Below, one piece after another: positions 19,349 to 28,416 of a stretch of DNA of 64,000 bases. A program made the position numbers and the translations under genes. Below the pieces are notes generated by a model, which saw only the letters and a program-made list of their open reading frames with translations, did no database searches and was not told the origin of the DNA. The stretch is taken from the NCBI RefSeq assembly GCF_004923315.1, contig NZ_CP039650.1:2071501-2135500 (forward strand). The letters are read 5' to 3'. Position 1 is the first letter of the stretch. Each line of letters opens with the position of its first letter. This DNA comes from Azospirillum sp. TSA2s (GTDB lineage: Bacteria > Pseudomonadota > Alphaproteobacteria > Azospirillales > Azospirillaceae).

Positions 19349-20197
19349 TCAGCCGGCCTTCGGCGTGCCGCCCAGCGAGCCCAGCAGGCTGGCGACCTCG
19401 GCCGCCTCGTCCACCGCGACCATGCCGACGGTGTGATAGCCGCTGTCGACATGCATCACCTCGCCGGTGACGCCGCTGCCGAGATCGGACATCAGGAACA
19501 GGCCGGCGCCGCCGACCTCCTGGATGGTGACGTTGCGCTTCAGCGGGGCGTTCAGCTCGTTCCACTTCAGGATATAGCGGAAGTCGCCGATGCCGCTGGC
19601 GGCCAGAGTCTTGATCGGACCGGCGGAAATGGCGTTGACACGGATGTTGCGGCCACCCAGATCGACGGCCAGATAACGTACGCTGGCCTCCAGCGCGGCC
19701 TTGGCGACACCCATCACATTGTAATGGGGCATGACGCGCTCGGCGCCGTAATAGGATAGAGTGAGCAGGCTGCCGCCGTCCTTCATCAGCGGCACGGCGC
19801 GCTGCGCCACCGCGGTGAAGGAGTAGCAGGAGATGTCCATGGTGCGCAGGAAGTTGGCCCGCGTGGTGTCGAGATACAGCCCGTCCAGCTCGTTCTTGTC
19901 GGAAAAGGCGATGGCATGAACCACGAAGTCCAGCCCGCCCCATTCCTTTTCGATGGCGGCGAAGGTCGCGTCGATGCTGCCCTCGTCCGTCACGTCACAG
20001 GGCAGGACGAGCTTGGCGCCGACCTGATCGGCCAGCGGCTTCACCCGCTTCAGCAGCGCATCGCCCTGATAGGTGAAGGCAAGCTCCGCCCCGTGCTGGG
20101 CCAGGGTGGAGGCGATCCCCCAGGCGATCGAACGATCGTTGGCCACGCCCATGATCAGGCCACGCTTGCCGGCCATGAGCGGCATCGGATTGGACAT
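19349..20197 (-). CDS. fabI: Enoyl-ACP reductase (NADH) FabI
   Basis: Last reduction step of each fatty-acid elongation cycle. ATG at 20197 gives MSNPMPLMAGKRGLIMGVAN; the 40-codon extension upstream has no ribosome site. The FabI-type cofactor loop is GVANDRSIAWGIA (about 16-28); the catalytic pair is in YNVMGVAKAALE (Tyr-x6-Lys), with the other active-site Tyr in SYYGAERVMPHYN. SAGPIKTLAASGIGDF is the substrate loop. 282 residues, slightly longer than E. coli FabI, with an Ala-rich C-terminal tail. It is the target of triclosan-type inhibitors in other species. Confidence 0.95.
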   Translation of the reverse strand: MSNPMPLMAGKRGLIMGVANDRSIAWGIASTLAQHGAELAFTYQGDALLKRVKPLADQVGAKLVLPCDVTDEGSIDATFAAIEKEWGGLDFVVHAIAFSDKNELDGLYLDTTRANFLRTMDISCYSFTAVAQRAVPLMKDGGSLLTLSYYGAERVMPHYNVMGVAKAALEASVRYLAVDLGGRNIRVNAISAGPIKTLAASGIGDFRYILKWNELNAPLKRNVTIQEVGGAGLFLMSDLGSGVTGEVMHVDSGYHTVGMVAVDEAAEVASLLGSLGGTPKAG

Positions 20198-20315
20198 CGG
20201 AACCTCGTGAACGACGGATGTGCCGCGGGACAAGCCGCGAAAAGTGGGGCGCATCCTACACGAAAGCGCCCACCGGTCAAACCGACGCGGGCGGTCCCGC
20301 CGCAGGAGGCGTCGC

Positions 20316-21686
20316 ATGGCTCACCCTAAGGACACAGACGGCCGCGAGGAGGAGGAGCGCAGCCGCATCCTCAGCGGTCTGAGGGAGCTTGGCGGCTTCT
20401 TCGGCCACTCGATGCTGCGCTTCTACAACGACAACTGTTTCCAGACCGCGGCGGCGCTGACCTACACCTCCCTGCTGGCCATCGTGCCGATGATGACCAT
20501 CGGCTTCGCCATCTTCTCCGCCTTTCCGGCCTTCAGCGCGCTGCAGCTGCGGATCCAGACGGCGCTGGTCAAGAATCTGGTGCCGGAGATCGGCGACGCG
20601 ATCCTGGAATATCTCGGCCGCTTCATGGCGAATGCCGGGCAGATGCCGATTTTCGGCGTGATCGGGCTGGCGGTGTCGGCGGTGCTGCTGATCTGGACCA
20701 TAGAGGGGTCCTTCGCCACCGTCTGGCGCGTGCGCGAGCCGCGATCCTATGTGACCCGCATCCTGTCCTTCTGGGCGGTGGTGTCGCTGACCCCGCTGTT
20801 CGCCGGCGCCAGCCTGTCCCTGTCCAGCACGCTGTGGACCGCGCTGGAGGTGGCGCACCTGCAGGGTGTGGTCCATCCGCTGGCGGGAATCGGCATGCTG
20901 CTGCCGTTCGGGCTGCAGTTGCTGGGATGCACGCTGCTGTATCTGGTGATCCCGAATCGCGACGTTTTCTGGCTGGACGCGCTGTGCGGCGGCGCCATTG
21001 GCTCGATCCTGCTGGAAGGATCGAAGGCAATCTTCGGCTGGTACATGCGCGAATACCCGGCCTACCAGACCATCTACGGCGCCTTGTCGGTGGTGCCGAT
21101 CTTCCTGTTCTGGCTCTACATCGCCTGGTCGACGGTGTTGTTCGGCGCGGTGGTCGCGGCGTCATTGCCGGAATGGCGCGCCGGCAAGGTCACCCGCGGC
21201 GGCATGGAGGGGCTGTTGCCGGCGCAGAGGCTGGCGCTGGCGCTGGCCGTGCTGCATGAGCTGATGGAGGCGAGCCGGCTGGGCGTCGGCATGCGCCGGC
21301 GCACGCTGGTCGGCCGGGTGCCGGTGGGCACGCTGCTGATCGACGGCATCCTGGAACAGCTGCGCGACGCCCATTGGGTGGCCCACACCACCCGCGACGC
21401 CTGGGTGGTCACCCGCGACATGGGCGAGGCGACGCTGCTGGAGCTGTTGAAGGCGCTGGGCATCGGCATGCGCGGCTCGGTCCACGGGCTGGGCGGGCTG
21501 GACCTGCCCTGGCAGGAGCGCACCGCCCGCCTGCTGGACGCCGCCGAGGCACGGCAGAGCGATCTGCTGAACGTGCCGCTGAAGAGCCTGCTGAACGACG
21601 ATCTGCCGCCGGAAGGGCAACCGGCCGGGCAGGGGGCCGGGCAGGGGGGCGCCGGGCCGGTGCCGTTGCGGGCGGTGAAGAAGTGA
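20316..21686 (+). CDS. YihY/RNase BN-like inner-membrane protein
   Basis: Polytopic membrane protein of the YihY/UPF0761 family, once mislabelled ribonuclease BN; its function is not settled (transport or envelope roles proposed). ATG at 20316 follows GCAGGAGGCG. The 456 residues contain the family motif FYNDNCFQTAAALTYTSLLA (about 35-54), then about six membrane segments up to about residue 290 (for example IPMMTIGFAIFSAFPAF-like and VVPIFLFWLYIAWSTVLFGA), and a long soluble C-terminal domain (about 300-456) rich in Leu/Glu/Arg, as in alphaproteobacterial members. It is divergent from fabI across 118 bases that hold both promoters. Confidence 0.87.
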   Translation: MAHPKDTDGREEEERSRILSGLRELGGFFGHSMLRFYNDNCFQTAAALTYTSLLAIVPMMTIGFAIFSAFPAFSALQLRIQTALVKNLVPEIGDAILEYLGRFMANAGQMPIFGVIGLAVSAVLLIWTIEGSFATVWRVREPRSYVTRILSFWAVVSLTPLFAGASLSLSSTLWTALEVAHLQGVVHPLAGIGMLLPFGLQLLGCTLLYLVIPNRDVFWLDALCGGAIGSILLEGSKAIFGWYMREYPAYQTIYGALSVVPIFLFWLYIAWSTVLFGAVVAASLPEWRAGKVTRGGMEGLLPAQRLALALAVLHELMEASRLGVGMRRRTLVGRVPVGTLLIDGILEQLRDAHWVAHTTRDAWVVTRDMGEATLLELLKALGIGMRGSVHGLGGLDLPWQERTARLLDAAEARQSDLLNVPLKSLLNDDLPPEGQPAGQGAGQGGAGPVPLRAVKK

Positions 21687-21840
21687 CTCCCTCTCCCGGG
21701 GCGGGAGAGGGCATTCACACATCTCAGCGTCACGTAAGGCATTGGAATAAAGCAATTTTGTCGGCCGTCATTCCCGCGAAGGCGGGAATCCAGCCACATC
21801 CGCCGCTGATCTGCGGAGTTTCCTGGATCCCCGCCTTCGC
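21687..21840. repeat. Composite palindromic repeat, left half (interrupted by the IS)
   Basis: Outer unit of family A, CTCCCTCTCCCGGGGCGGGA GAGGG, then GGCATTCACAC (21710-21720). Inside is a family B hairpin GTCATTCCCGCGAAGGCGGG AATCC (21767-21792) and the first half of a second one, GGATCCCCGCCTTCGC, which ends at the IS border. The right half lies at 23149-23242 in inverted order: GCCTTCGCGGGGATGAC, GTGTGAATGCC (23209-23219), CCCCGGGGAGAGGGAG. Before the IS arrived this was one large inverted repeat between yihY and dnaJ. Confidence 0.8.
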
Positions 21841-23148
21841 GCACTGCTGTCCGGGATTTTCAGGGCTCGGCCAGTTTGAGGCTGAGTTGGCGGTCTGGCG
21901 GTCGTTTTTGCGGTGGCCGTGGCCTTGTCGGACAGCGATTGGTGGTGTTGAAAGGTTCGAAGAGTGCAACCTTGAGCCTGACCTTGAGGGCCTTCGCACC
22001 GCCAACGTGGTTTTTGGCGTAGGTGTTCTGGAATAGCCGCAACAAGCAGAAGGCAATCAATGCCGTGTAGATCTGAATTCTGACGGCATTCTCTGAGCGA
22101 CCGAAGAATGTCTTCAGCTTGAGGTTCTGTTTGATCCACTTAAAGAACAACTCAATCTGCCAGCGTTCCTTATAGAGATCGGCGATCTCCTGGGCAGACC
22201 GGTCAAGATCATTGGTGATCAGATGGAGTGGCTCCTTATCCGGGCGCGCCACCACCACTTCACGAAGTTCGGTGTCGTAGAGCGGGTTGGTCGCGCCGCC
22301 ACGCGGCTTCTTGTGGCCGATCTTCACCCGGCGGTCCGCTTCGATGTTGTCGCCAACCGCCTCGACGGTTCGCTCCACCCGGCGGCGGGCATTGCTCTTC
22401 AGCCGGGTCACGAACAGCGCCCCTGCCATGGTGATCTCATGCCACCAGCAATAATCCGTGTATCCCTTGTCGAAGACGTAGGTGGTCCCGGCAACGAACG
22501 GCAGACGCCGCGCGACCTTGATTTCGCTGAGCTTAGGCGTTTCCACGGCAAAATGGACCGGCGTGGCCGCCCGCGGATCGTAGGCCAGATGCAGCTTCAG
22601 GCCACGGCAGCGAGAATCAGCTTCGGCCCAGTTGAAGCGGCGGTCCCGCAACATGATCGGAGAGCCGTCGATCAGCCGCACCAACTCCCGACTTTCCTGA
22701 CGCACCGATCGGGCCAAGCCGCCCATGACCAGATCGGCAATCTCCCGGAACACCGCCGCAGGCCGCGCCGCCGAGGCATCGCTGAGCGTGCTCTTGCTCA
22801 CCGGACGCAGGCCGGTGTGGTACAGGCCCGCCGGCTGGGCCGCCAAGCCCTCCGCAATCTCGCGAAGGCTCTTCAGCCCGGCGAACTGGGCGAAAAGCAT
22901 CGCCTTGAGGTGCCGCTGGCACGTCCAGCCGTTGTCCCCCGTCCCGACCCCATGATTGCCCCGGTGCCGCACGACAATCCTGTTCACCGCACGACGGTCC
23001 AGAGGTTCCACAAGGCGCAAAAATCCGCTAGCTTGGAACGGCACGGCAGACCTCAAAATCTATGTTTGGCGACTGCGATTTTGGGCCAGAACTCTGGCTT
23101 TGTCTGCCGTGCAGCTGCAATCCATCATAAAATCCCGGACAGCAGTGC
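21841..23148. mobile_element. IS4-family insertion sequence, complete, 1308 bp
   Basis: Terminal inverted repeats are identical over 20 bp: GCACTGCTGTCCGGGATTTT at the left (21841-21860) and its exact complement at 23129-23148. The flanks carry an 8-bp direct repeat GCCTTCGC (21833-21840 and 23149-23156), a target duplication. One intact transposase fills the element. Perfect ends plus an intact duplication point to a recent insertion. Removing the IS and one copy of the duplication restores a perfect palindromic hairpin CCCCGCCTTCGCGGGG, so the element landed in a family B repeat. Confidence 0.95.
21860..23056 (-). CDS. IS4-family DDE transposase
   Basis: Cut-and-paste transposase of RNase H fold. 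Of about 398 residues, the three catalytic acids are in LVRLIDGSPIML (first Asp), TTYVFDKGYTDYCWWHEI (second Asp) and YKERWQIELFFKWIKQ (Glu), the last being a clean IS4 YREK signature (Y-x2-R-x3-E-x6-K). The N-terminal region resembles the family's DUF4372-like helical part (FAQFAGLKSLREIAEGLAAQ). The ORF opens with TTG at 23056; a GTG four codons in is an alternative. The stop lies at the inner edge of the left inverted repeat. No frameshift or stop, so it is probably active. Confidence 0.92.
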   Translation of the reverse strand: MRSAVPFQASGFLRLVEPLDRRAVNRIVVRHRGNHGVGTGDNGWTCQRHLKAMLFAQFAGLKSLREIAEGLAAQPAGLYHTGLRPVSKSTLSDASAARPAAVFREIADLVMGGLARSVRQESRELVRLIDGSPIMLRDRRFNWAEADSRCRGLKLHLAYDPRAATPVHFAVETPKLSEIKVARRLPFVAGTTYVFDKGYTDYCWWHEITMAGALFVTRLKSNARRRVERTVEAVGDNIEADRRVKIGHKKPRGGATNPLYDTELREVVVARPDKEPLHLITNDLDRSAQEIADLYKERWQIELFFKWIKQNLKLKTFFGRSENAVRIQIYTALIAFCLLRLFQNTYAKNHVGGAKALKVRLKVALFEPFNTTNRCPTRPRPPQKRPPDRQLSLKLAEP

Positions 23149-23251
23149 GCCTTCGCGGGGATGACGCAAAGTTCCTTCTGTTCCAGAAGCTTAGGAATGC
23201 CTGGATTTGTGTGAATGCCATAGCCTCCCCGGGGAGAGGGAGTTTACGCTT

Positions 23252-24214
23252 CTACTCCAGCCCGGCCTTCTTGCGGACGTCGTAGCTGCGGGTCTTGGCC
23301 CATTGCTCGACGAACTTGACCAGTTCGGCGTCGGGCGGGTCGGGCAGGACGACCTTCAGCTTCACATACTGGTCGCCCGGCTGCTTGGTGGCCTGATTGA
23401 CCACGCCCCTGCCGCGCAGCCGCAGGACGGAGCCGGTGTTGGCGCCGGGCGGAACCTTCACCGCCACCTTGCCGCTGATCGTCGGGACGTTGACGGTGGC
23501 GCCCAGAACCGCCTCGTTCAGGGTGATCGGCACCTCGACGTGGATGTCGCTGTCCTGCCGGGTGAAGTAGGGATGCGATTCGACATGCACCTCGACGATG
23601 GCGTCGCCGTTGGGCATGCCGCCCATGCCGGGCAGGCCCTGGCCTTTCAGGCGCAGCTTCGTTTCGTTCTCCGTCCCGGGAGGGATGGCGACGTCGATGC
23701 TCTTGCCGTTGGACAGGTTGATCCGGCGCTTTGACCCGTTCGCCGCCTCGATGAAGGGGACGGTGACCGAATAGGAGATGTCGCTGCCCCGCACCCGCGG
23801 CCCGGCGGAGCCGCCGGCTCCCGCACCCGCTCCGGCCCCCGGCCCGCCGGGGCGGCGCCGACCGCCGCCGAACAGGTCGGAGAACCAGTCGTCGCCGCCA
23901 CCGAAGAACGTGTCGTCGGCCGTGCTGCTATAGGCCCGGCCGCGGCTGCCGGAGCGGCCGCGCGAGCCGAAGCCCGCGTGCCGTTCCTGCCCCGACGGGT
24001 CGATCTCGCCACGGTCGTAGCGGGCGCGCTTCTCGGCATCCGACAGCAGCGTGTAGGCGGCCGAGATTTCCTTGAACCGCTCCTCGTTGGCGGCGTCGCC
24101 CGGCTTCAGATCCGGGTGATGCTGCTTGGCGAGCTTGCGGTATGCCTTCTTGATGTCGTCGGCACTGGCGGACCGGCTGACGCCGAGAACGCTGTAGGGA
24201 TCGCGCGTAGCCAC
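23252..24214 (-). CDS. DnaJ-type (class B, CbpA-like) cochaperone
   Basis: J-domain partner of Hsp70. An N-terminal J domain (about 3-68: [20 protein letters not shown], with the HPD motif in [10 protein letters not shown]) is followed by a Gly/Ser/Arg/Phe-rich linker (about 75-135, including [16 protein letters not shown] and a GAGAGAGAG run) and two C-terminal beta domains (about 140-300). There is no Cys-rich zinc-finger region, so this is class B (CbpA-like), not DnaJ proper. Start is GTG at 24214. 320 residues. The Gly run may vary by slippage. It is transcribed alone, behind the repeat region. Confidence 0.9.
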   Translation of the reverse strand: MATRDPYSVLGVSRSASADDIKKAYRKLAKQHHPDLKPGDAANEERFKEISAAYTLLSDAEKRARYDRGEIDPSGQERHAGFGSRGRSGSRGRAYSSTADDTFFGGGDDWFSDLFGGGRRRPGGPGAGAGAGAGGSAGPRVRGSDISYSVTVPFIEAANGSKRRINLSNGKSIDVAIPPGTENETKLRLKGQGLPGMGGMPNGDAIVEVHVESHPYFTRQDSDIHVEVPITLNEAVLGATVNVPTISGKVAVKVPPGANTGSVLRLRGRGVVNQATKQPGDQYVKLKVVLPDPPDAELVKFVEQWAKTRSYDVRKKAGLE

Positions 24215-24278
24215 GGGCAGAGGGTTCCCGCCCCAGGGGGGCTCAGAGGTTGCGAGTGCGGGGTGCTGGTCGGCAAAG

Positions 24279-24752
24279 TTACGAGTTGCCGATGATCTTC
24301 CACGTACCGTCGGCCTGTTTGCAAGCGGTTCCGTACGCCTGCTCCGTCCGGCCCTTCACGACGATGGTCTGCTGGAACTCGCGGCAATAGGTGCCGGCGC
24401 TGCTGTAGCCGTCGCGGGTGGTGACGATGGTGCCGGAATTGCCCGACTGCGGGTTGTTCCAGTTGATGCGGTCGCCGACCGGGGCGGCGTAGGCCTGGCG
24501 GGCCGCGGTCTCGGCATAGCCGGCATCGGCCTTGTCGAGCGAGCTGCCGACCTCCCTGCCGATGAAGGCGCCGAGCAGCGTGCCGACGCCGGTCGCCACC
24601 AGCTTGCCGGTACCGCCGCCGATCTGCGAGCCGATCAGGCCGCCGGCGACCGCGCCGCCCGCCGTGCCGATCGTTTCCTTCTGGCCACCCAGCTGGCAGC
24701 CGGCCAGCAGGCCGGCGACGATCATGGCCGGAACGACTTTCTTCACGAACAT
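24279..24752 (-). CDS. Glycine-zipper (2TM) lipoprotein, SmpB/17-kDa antigen-like
   Basis: Predicted outer-membrane lipoprotein. [20 protein letters not shown] carries lipobox LAGC, with lipidated Cys at about residue 19. Residues about 29-75 form the glycine-zipper pair ([19 protein letters not shown] and [15 protein letters not shown]), as in the rickettsial 17-kDa antigen family. The C-terminal half (about 85-157) holds an exported domain with one Cys pair (YCREFQQT and [12 protein letters not shown]). 157 residues. The start is the ATG at 24752; the long open frame upstream is a shadow of pdxH and the CDF gene. Role: probably envelope integrity; not specifically known. Confidence 0.85.
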   Translation of the reverse strand: MFVKKVVPAMIVAGLLAGCQLGGQKETIGTAGGAVAGGLIGSQIGGGTGKLVATGVGTLLGAFIGREVGSSLDKADAGYAETAARQAYAAPVGDRINWNNPQSGNSGTIVTTRDGYSSAGTYCREFQQTIVVKGRTEQAYGTACKQADGTWKIIGNS

Positions 24753-24950
24753 CCTTGCGCCTCGAAAAGGTTGGTTGCCGCGGCACCTTATCGGTGGCTT
24801 CGCGGTGGACAGTGATATAAGCGACCCTATGCTTGCTGTGAATTGTGATGAGGCTGTGACCCTTACGCTTTTGCACGGAAGCCCGCCCGCTCCCCTGGCC
24901 CCGCACTGCCCGGCCGGCGGCGCGGGACCCATCGATACAGGACCACAGGC

Positions 24951-25559
24951 ATGACGGACAGCACCGACCGCGATCCTTACGATCTCTTCGCCGAATGGAT
25001 GAAGGAGGCTGAGCAGAGCGAACCGAACGATCCCAACGCCATGGCGCTTGCCACCGCCGACGCCAACGGCATCCCGTCGGTGCGGATGGTTCTGCTGAAG
25101 GGGATCGATCCGCGCGGTTTCGTCTTCTACACCAACACCGAAAGCCGGAAAGGCACCCAGCTGCTGGCGAATCGGAACGCCGCCCTGTGCTTCCATTGGA
25201 AGAGCCTGCGCCGTCAGGTGCGGGTGGAGGGGCCGGTGGAGGTCGTCACCGATGCCGAGGCCGACGCCTATTTCGAAAGCCGCCCGCGCGAAAGCCGGAT
25301 CGGCGCCTGGGCCTCGCTGCAGTCGCGCCCGCTGGAGGGGCGGTGGGAGCTGGAGAAGCGCGTGGCGCAGTTCGCCGCCAAATACGCCATCGGCACCGTG
25401 CCGCGGCCGCCGCACTGGACCGGCTTCCGCGTGCTGCCCTCGCGGATCGAATTCTGGCGCGACCGCCCGTTCCGCCTGCACGACCGGCTGGTTTTCCAGC
25501 GCGCCGAGGGGACCGACGGCACTCAGACGGGTTGGACCACCGAGCATCTTTATCCCTAA
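24951..25559 (+). CDS. pdxH: Pyridoxamine/pyridoxine 5'-phosphate oxidase
   Basis: FMN enzyme producing the active vitamin B6 cofactor, pyridoxal 5'-phosphate, with O2. Signature segments: [20 protein letters not shown] at the N-terminus, [20 protein letters not shown] (FMN and substrate contacts, about 43-62), [38 protein letters not shown], and the C-terminal [20 protein letters not shown]...GWTTEHLYP ending. 202 residues, normal. Divergent from the glycine-zipper lipoprotein with about 200 bases between. PLP serves glyA at 37836 among others. Confidence 0.95.
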   Translation: MTDSTDRDPYDLFAEWMKEAEQSEPNDPNAMALATADANGIPSVRMVLLKGIDPRGFVFYTNTESRKGTQLLANRNAALCFHWKSLRRQVRVEGPVEVVTDAEADAYFESRPRESRIGAWASLQSRPLEGRWELEKRVAQFAAKYAIGTVPRPPHWTGFRVLPSRIEFWRDRPFRLHDRLVFQRAEGTDGTQTGWTTEHLYP

Positions 25560-25679
25560 CCGGGGCACGTCTGGCACAAGCCGACGGTAAGCGATCCGTA
25601 AGGATGCGCCGCTACGGTCGCGCGCCGGCCATGGCGGCCGGGCATCAGGATCGGGGGCGAAGCGGATGGGGCCAAGCAG

Positions 25680-26615
25680 ATGGGGGAAGCATTGAGCGAC
25701 AGTGCGCAAAACTCGGCATCGGCGGACCGGCTGCGCCGCTATGCCACCTATGCCAGCGTGTCGGTGGCCTCCACCCTGATTGCGGCGAAGCTGGCCGCCT
25801 ATCTGTTGACCGAATCGGTCAGCATCCTGTCTTCGCTGATCGATTCCTGCACCGACCTGATGGCGTCGGTGGTGACCTTGCTGGGGGTGCGCCATGCCCT
25901 GCGCCCGGCCGACGCCAACCACCGCTTCGGGCACGGCAAGGCGGAGGCGCTGGCCGCACTCGCCCAGGCCGCCTTCATCGGCGGCTCGGCCCTGCTGCTG
26001 AGCGTCGAGGCGGTGCGGCGAATTGTCCGGCCGGAGCCGATTGCCGAGGGGACGATGGGCGTCGCCGTGATGCTGCTGTCGATCCTGCTGACCGCCGGGC
26101 TCATCACCTTCCAGCGCCGGGTGCAGACGGCCACCGGTTCGGTCGCCATCGGGGCGGACCGGCTGCACTATTCCGGCGACCTGCTGATGAACAGCGCGGT
26201 CATCGTCGCCATCCTGCTGACCGAGGCGACCGGGCTGACCGTGGTCGACCCGCTGTTCGGCATCGGCATCGCCCTGTTCCTGCTCAACGGCGCCCGCGGC
26301 GTGGCGCGCGACGCGCTCGACGTGCTGATGGACCGCGAACTGGCCGAGGAGGAGCGCGCGCGCATCGTCGAACTGGCGCGGGCCGAGCCGGGGGTGCGCG
26401 GTCTGCACGACCTGCGCACGCGCAATGCCGGCACCGGCTGTTTCATCGAGTTGCATCTGGAGCTGGACGGCGGCATCAGCCTGACTGCCGCGCACGAGAT
26501 CGCCGACCGGGTGGAGCAGCGGTTGCGCGAGGCCTTCGTCAACGCCGAGGTGATGGTCCACCAGGAACCGGCCGGGCTGGCCGACGAGCGGCTGGATCAC
26601 CGGATCGCCGGCTGA
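25680..26615 (+). CDS. Cation diffusion facilitator (FieF/YiiP-like) metal exporter
   Basis: Inner-membrane Zn2+/Fe2+/Cd2+ : H+ antiporter family. The 311 residues have six membrane segments; site A ligands are SSLIDSCTDLM (Asp-x3-Asp in helix 2) and RLHYSGDLLMN (His-x3-Asp in helix 5), the DD-HD set of FieF. The RFGHGKAEALAALAQA segment holds the cytosolic HGKAE motif. The C-terminal cytosolic domain (about 210-290) has GLHDLRTRNAGTGCFIELHL with regulatory His residues. It begins 120 bases after pdxH. Which metal it exports cannot be read from sequence; FieF-type ligands suggest Zn or Fe. Confidence 0.92.
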   Translation: MGEALSDSAQNSASADRLRRYATYASVSVASTLIAAKLAAYLLTESVSILSSLIDSCTDLMASVVTLLGVRHALRPADANHRFGHGKAEALAALAQAAFIGGSALLLSVEAVRRIVRPEPIAEGTMGVAVMLLSILLTAGLITFQRRVQTATGSVAIGADRLHYSGDLLMNSAVIVAILLTEATGLTVVDPLFGIGIALFLLNGARGVARDALDVLMDRELAEEERARIVELARAEPGVRGLHDLRTRNAGTGCFIELHLELDGGISLTAAHEIADRVEQRLREAFVNAEVMVHQEPAGLADERLDHRIAG

Positions 26616-26722
26616 GAGCGGTGGCCTGGACACCGAGTCCCGGCGATTGACGGTTGTGGGCGGTGCAGCCGGTGATACGGGTCCGTATTGCGGGATAACC
26701 CTCATTTCGCACCCGATAAGGA

Positions 26723-26826
26723 TTGATACACAATCTTCGGGCGTGCCCTCCCCTTAACGTATCCTACCAAAGGACAGGGGTGCCGGCCGCCGCTTTGGCA
26801 CCCCCTACGTTGCGAATCTGTATCAA
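26723..26826. promoter_or_regulatory. Inverted repeats upstream of the soluble chemoreceptor gene
   Basis: GGGGTGCC (26777-26784) and GGCACCCC (26797-26804) form a perfect hairpin; around it TTGATACA (26723-26730) and TGTATCAA (26819-26826) form an outer 8-bp inverted repeat. No T-run follows, so it is not an obvious terminator for the CDF gene. It could be a regulatory or leader structure. No gene is seen in the 26616-26877 gap. Confidence 0.35.
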
Positions 26827-26877
26827 AAGCGCAATAATAGTACTCGGGAGAAAGCGCTCGGTTATAAAACAGCAAGA

Positions 26878-28281
26878 ATGGTGGATATGATGGATGGTGG
26901 CGTTGGGCTTCGTCCGCATCTGATCGCGGACATCGCGCAGGAAGCAGGCAATCTCGGAATCGAGATCGCGGATATCGCCGGCCATATCGAGGATGTGAAC
27001 GCCCGCGTCACCCACCAGTCGGAGGTGTTCACGCAGCTGCGCGATACCGGCGCCAAGATGTCGCGCAGCACGCAGCGCATCTCGGAGGCCTCGGCCGTCG
27101 CGCGCTCGGTCACCGAACAGGCGCGGCAGGAGGTCGACAGCTCCCACGACCGGGTGCAGCAGTCGCTCTCCGACATCCATGCGCTGGTGTCGTCGGTGAC
27201 GGGGATCGAGGGGCAGATCGCCGGGCTGCGCGAGGCGCTGGACCGCGTCGGCAAGGTCGCCAAGGAGATCTTCACCATCGCCAAGCAGACCAACCTGCTG
27301 GCGCTGAACGCCACCATCGAGGCTGCCCGCGCCGGCGAGGCCGGGCGCGGCTTCGCCGTGGTGGCGAACGAGGTGAAGTCGCTGTCCACCAAAACCAGCG
27401 AGGCGACGACGGAAATCGACGCGACGCTGAAGGTGCTGAACGAGCAGGCCCAGCGCCTGATGACGGAGAGCGCCGCCAGCGCCGCCAAGGCCCGCGCGGT
27501 CAGCGAGGGAACCACCGCCATCGGCACGGTGATCGAGACGGTCGGCCGCGCCATGCGCGAACTGAACGGCGAGACCGACAAGATCGACGCCGCGTCGGCC
27601 GAGATCGGCGGCAACTGCGGCGAGCTGGAGCACGAGATCGCCGACCTTGCGGTGGGCGTGAAGCTGTCCAGCGACAATCTGGCGCAGGCGCGCGACCGGG
27701 TGAACAATCTGGTCGGCATGAGCGAGCGGCTGATCGGCATCACCGCCGAACTGAACATCGAGACGGTCGATACCCCCTTCATCGCCGCGGTCAAGGACGC
27801 CGCCGAGAAAGTATCCGCGGCCTTCGAGGACGCGCTGGCCCGTGGCGACATCAGCGAATCCGACCTGTTCGACCGCAATTACCAGCCGGTCGCCGGATCG
27901 GACCCGCAGCAGGTGCTGACCCGCTATACCCAGCTGTGCGACCGCGTGCTGCCCGGAATCCAGGAGCCGGTGCTGGCGGCCAACAGCCGCATCGTCTTCT
28001 GCGTGGCGATCGACGAGAACGGCTATCTGCCCACCCACAACCGCCAGTTCAGCCAGCCTCAGGGCCGTGACCCGGTGTGGAACGCCGCCAACTGCCGCAA
28101 CCGCCGCATCTTCAACGACCGCGTCGGCCTGGCCGCCGGGCGCAACACCAAGCCCTTCCTGCTGCAGACCTACCGGCGCGACATGGGCGGCGGGAAATAC
28201 ACGCTGATGAAGGACGTCTCCGCTCCCGTCATGGTCCGTGGCCGCCATTGGGGCGGGCTGCGGCTGGCCTACAAGGTGTGA
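26878..28281 (+). CDS. Soluble methyl-accepting chemotaxis protein with C-terminal sensor domain
   Basis: Cytoplasmic chemoreceptor: no membrane helix and no HAMP. Residues about 15-300 form the signalling coiled coil, with the CheA/CheW-binding hairpin tip [20 protein letters not shown] (about 135-155) and [18 protein letters not shown]. Residues about 320-467 form a separate C-terminal domain ([20 protein letters not shown] ... [20 protein letters not shown] ... [20 protein letters not shown] ... [11 protein letters not shown]) with the look of a PAS/Cache-like ligand module. Output-first, sensor-last order is the reverse of classical receptors. Such proteins are known in Rhodospirillales; the ligand is unknown. 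It stands alone, with no che genes next to it. Confidence 0.88.
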   Translation: MVDMMDGGVGLRPHLIADIAQEAGNLGIEIADIAGHIEDVNARVTHQSEVFTQLRDTGAKMSRSTQRISEASAVARSVTEQARQEVDSSHDRVQQSLSDIHALVSSVTGIEGQIAGLREALDRVGKVAKEIFTIAKQTNLLALNATIEAARAGEAGRGFAVVANEVKSLSTKTSEATTEIDATLKVLNEQAQRLMTESAASAAKARAVSEGTTAIGTVIETVGRAMRELNGETDKIDAASAEIGGNCGELEHEIADLAVGVKLSSDNLAQARDRVNNLVGMSERLIGITAELNIETVDTPFIAAVKDAAEKVSAAFEDALARGDISESDLFDRNYQPVAGSDPQQVLTRYTQLCDRVLPGIQEPVLAANSRIVFCVAIDENGYLPTHNRQFSQPQGRDPVWNAANCRNRRIFNDRVGLAAGRNTKPFLLQTYRRDMGGGKYTLMKDVSAPVMVRGRHWGGLRLAYKV

Positions 28282-28416
28282 GATAGCGGCGAGCGCAGGG
28301 CCAAGCTCACGGCCAAGCACATGGCCAAGCACATGGATTGTCGAACTCCCCTCTTGATCCGTATCAACGCATACGATCAGCCTTGCGGGTGAAATGGCGG
28401 GGCAGAGGGAGCGACC

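Noticed and set aside
20198-20317. 40-residue N-terminal extension of FabI
   Set aside because: Arg-rich, overlaps the divergent promoter region; the ATG at 20197 starts the standard FabI sequence.
24753-26705. N-terminal two thirds of an 808-codon minus-strand frame ending in the glycine-zipper lipoprotein
   Set aside because: Only the last 158 codons are real: they begin with a proper lipoprotein signal at 24752. The rest is antisense to pdxH and the CDF gene.
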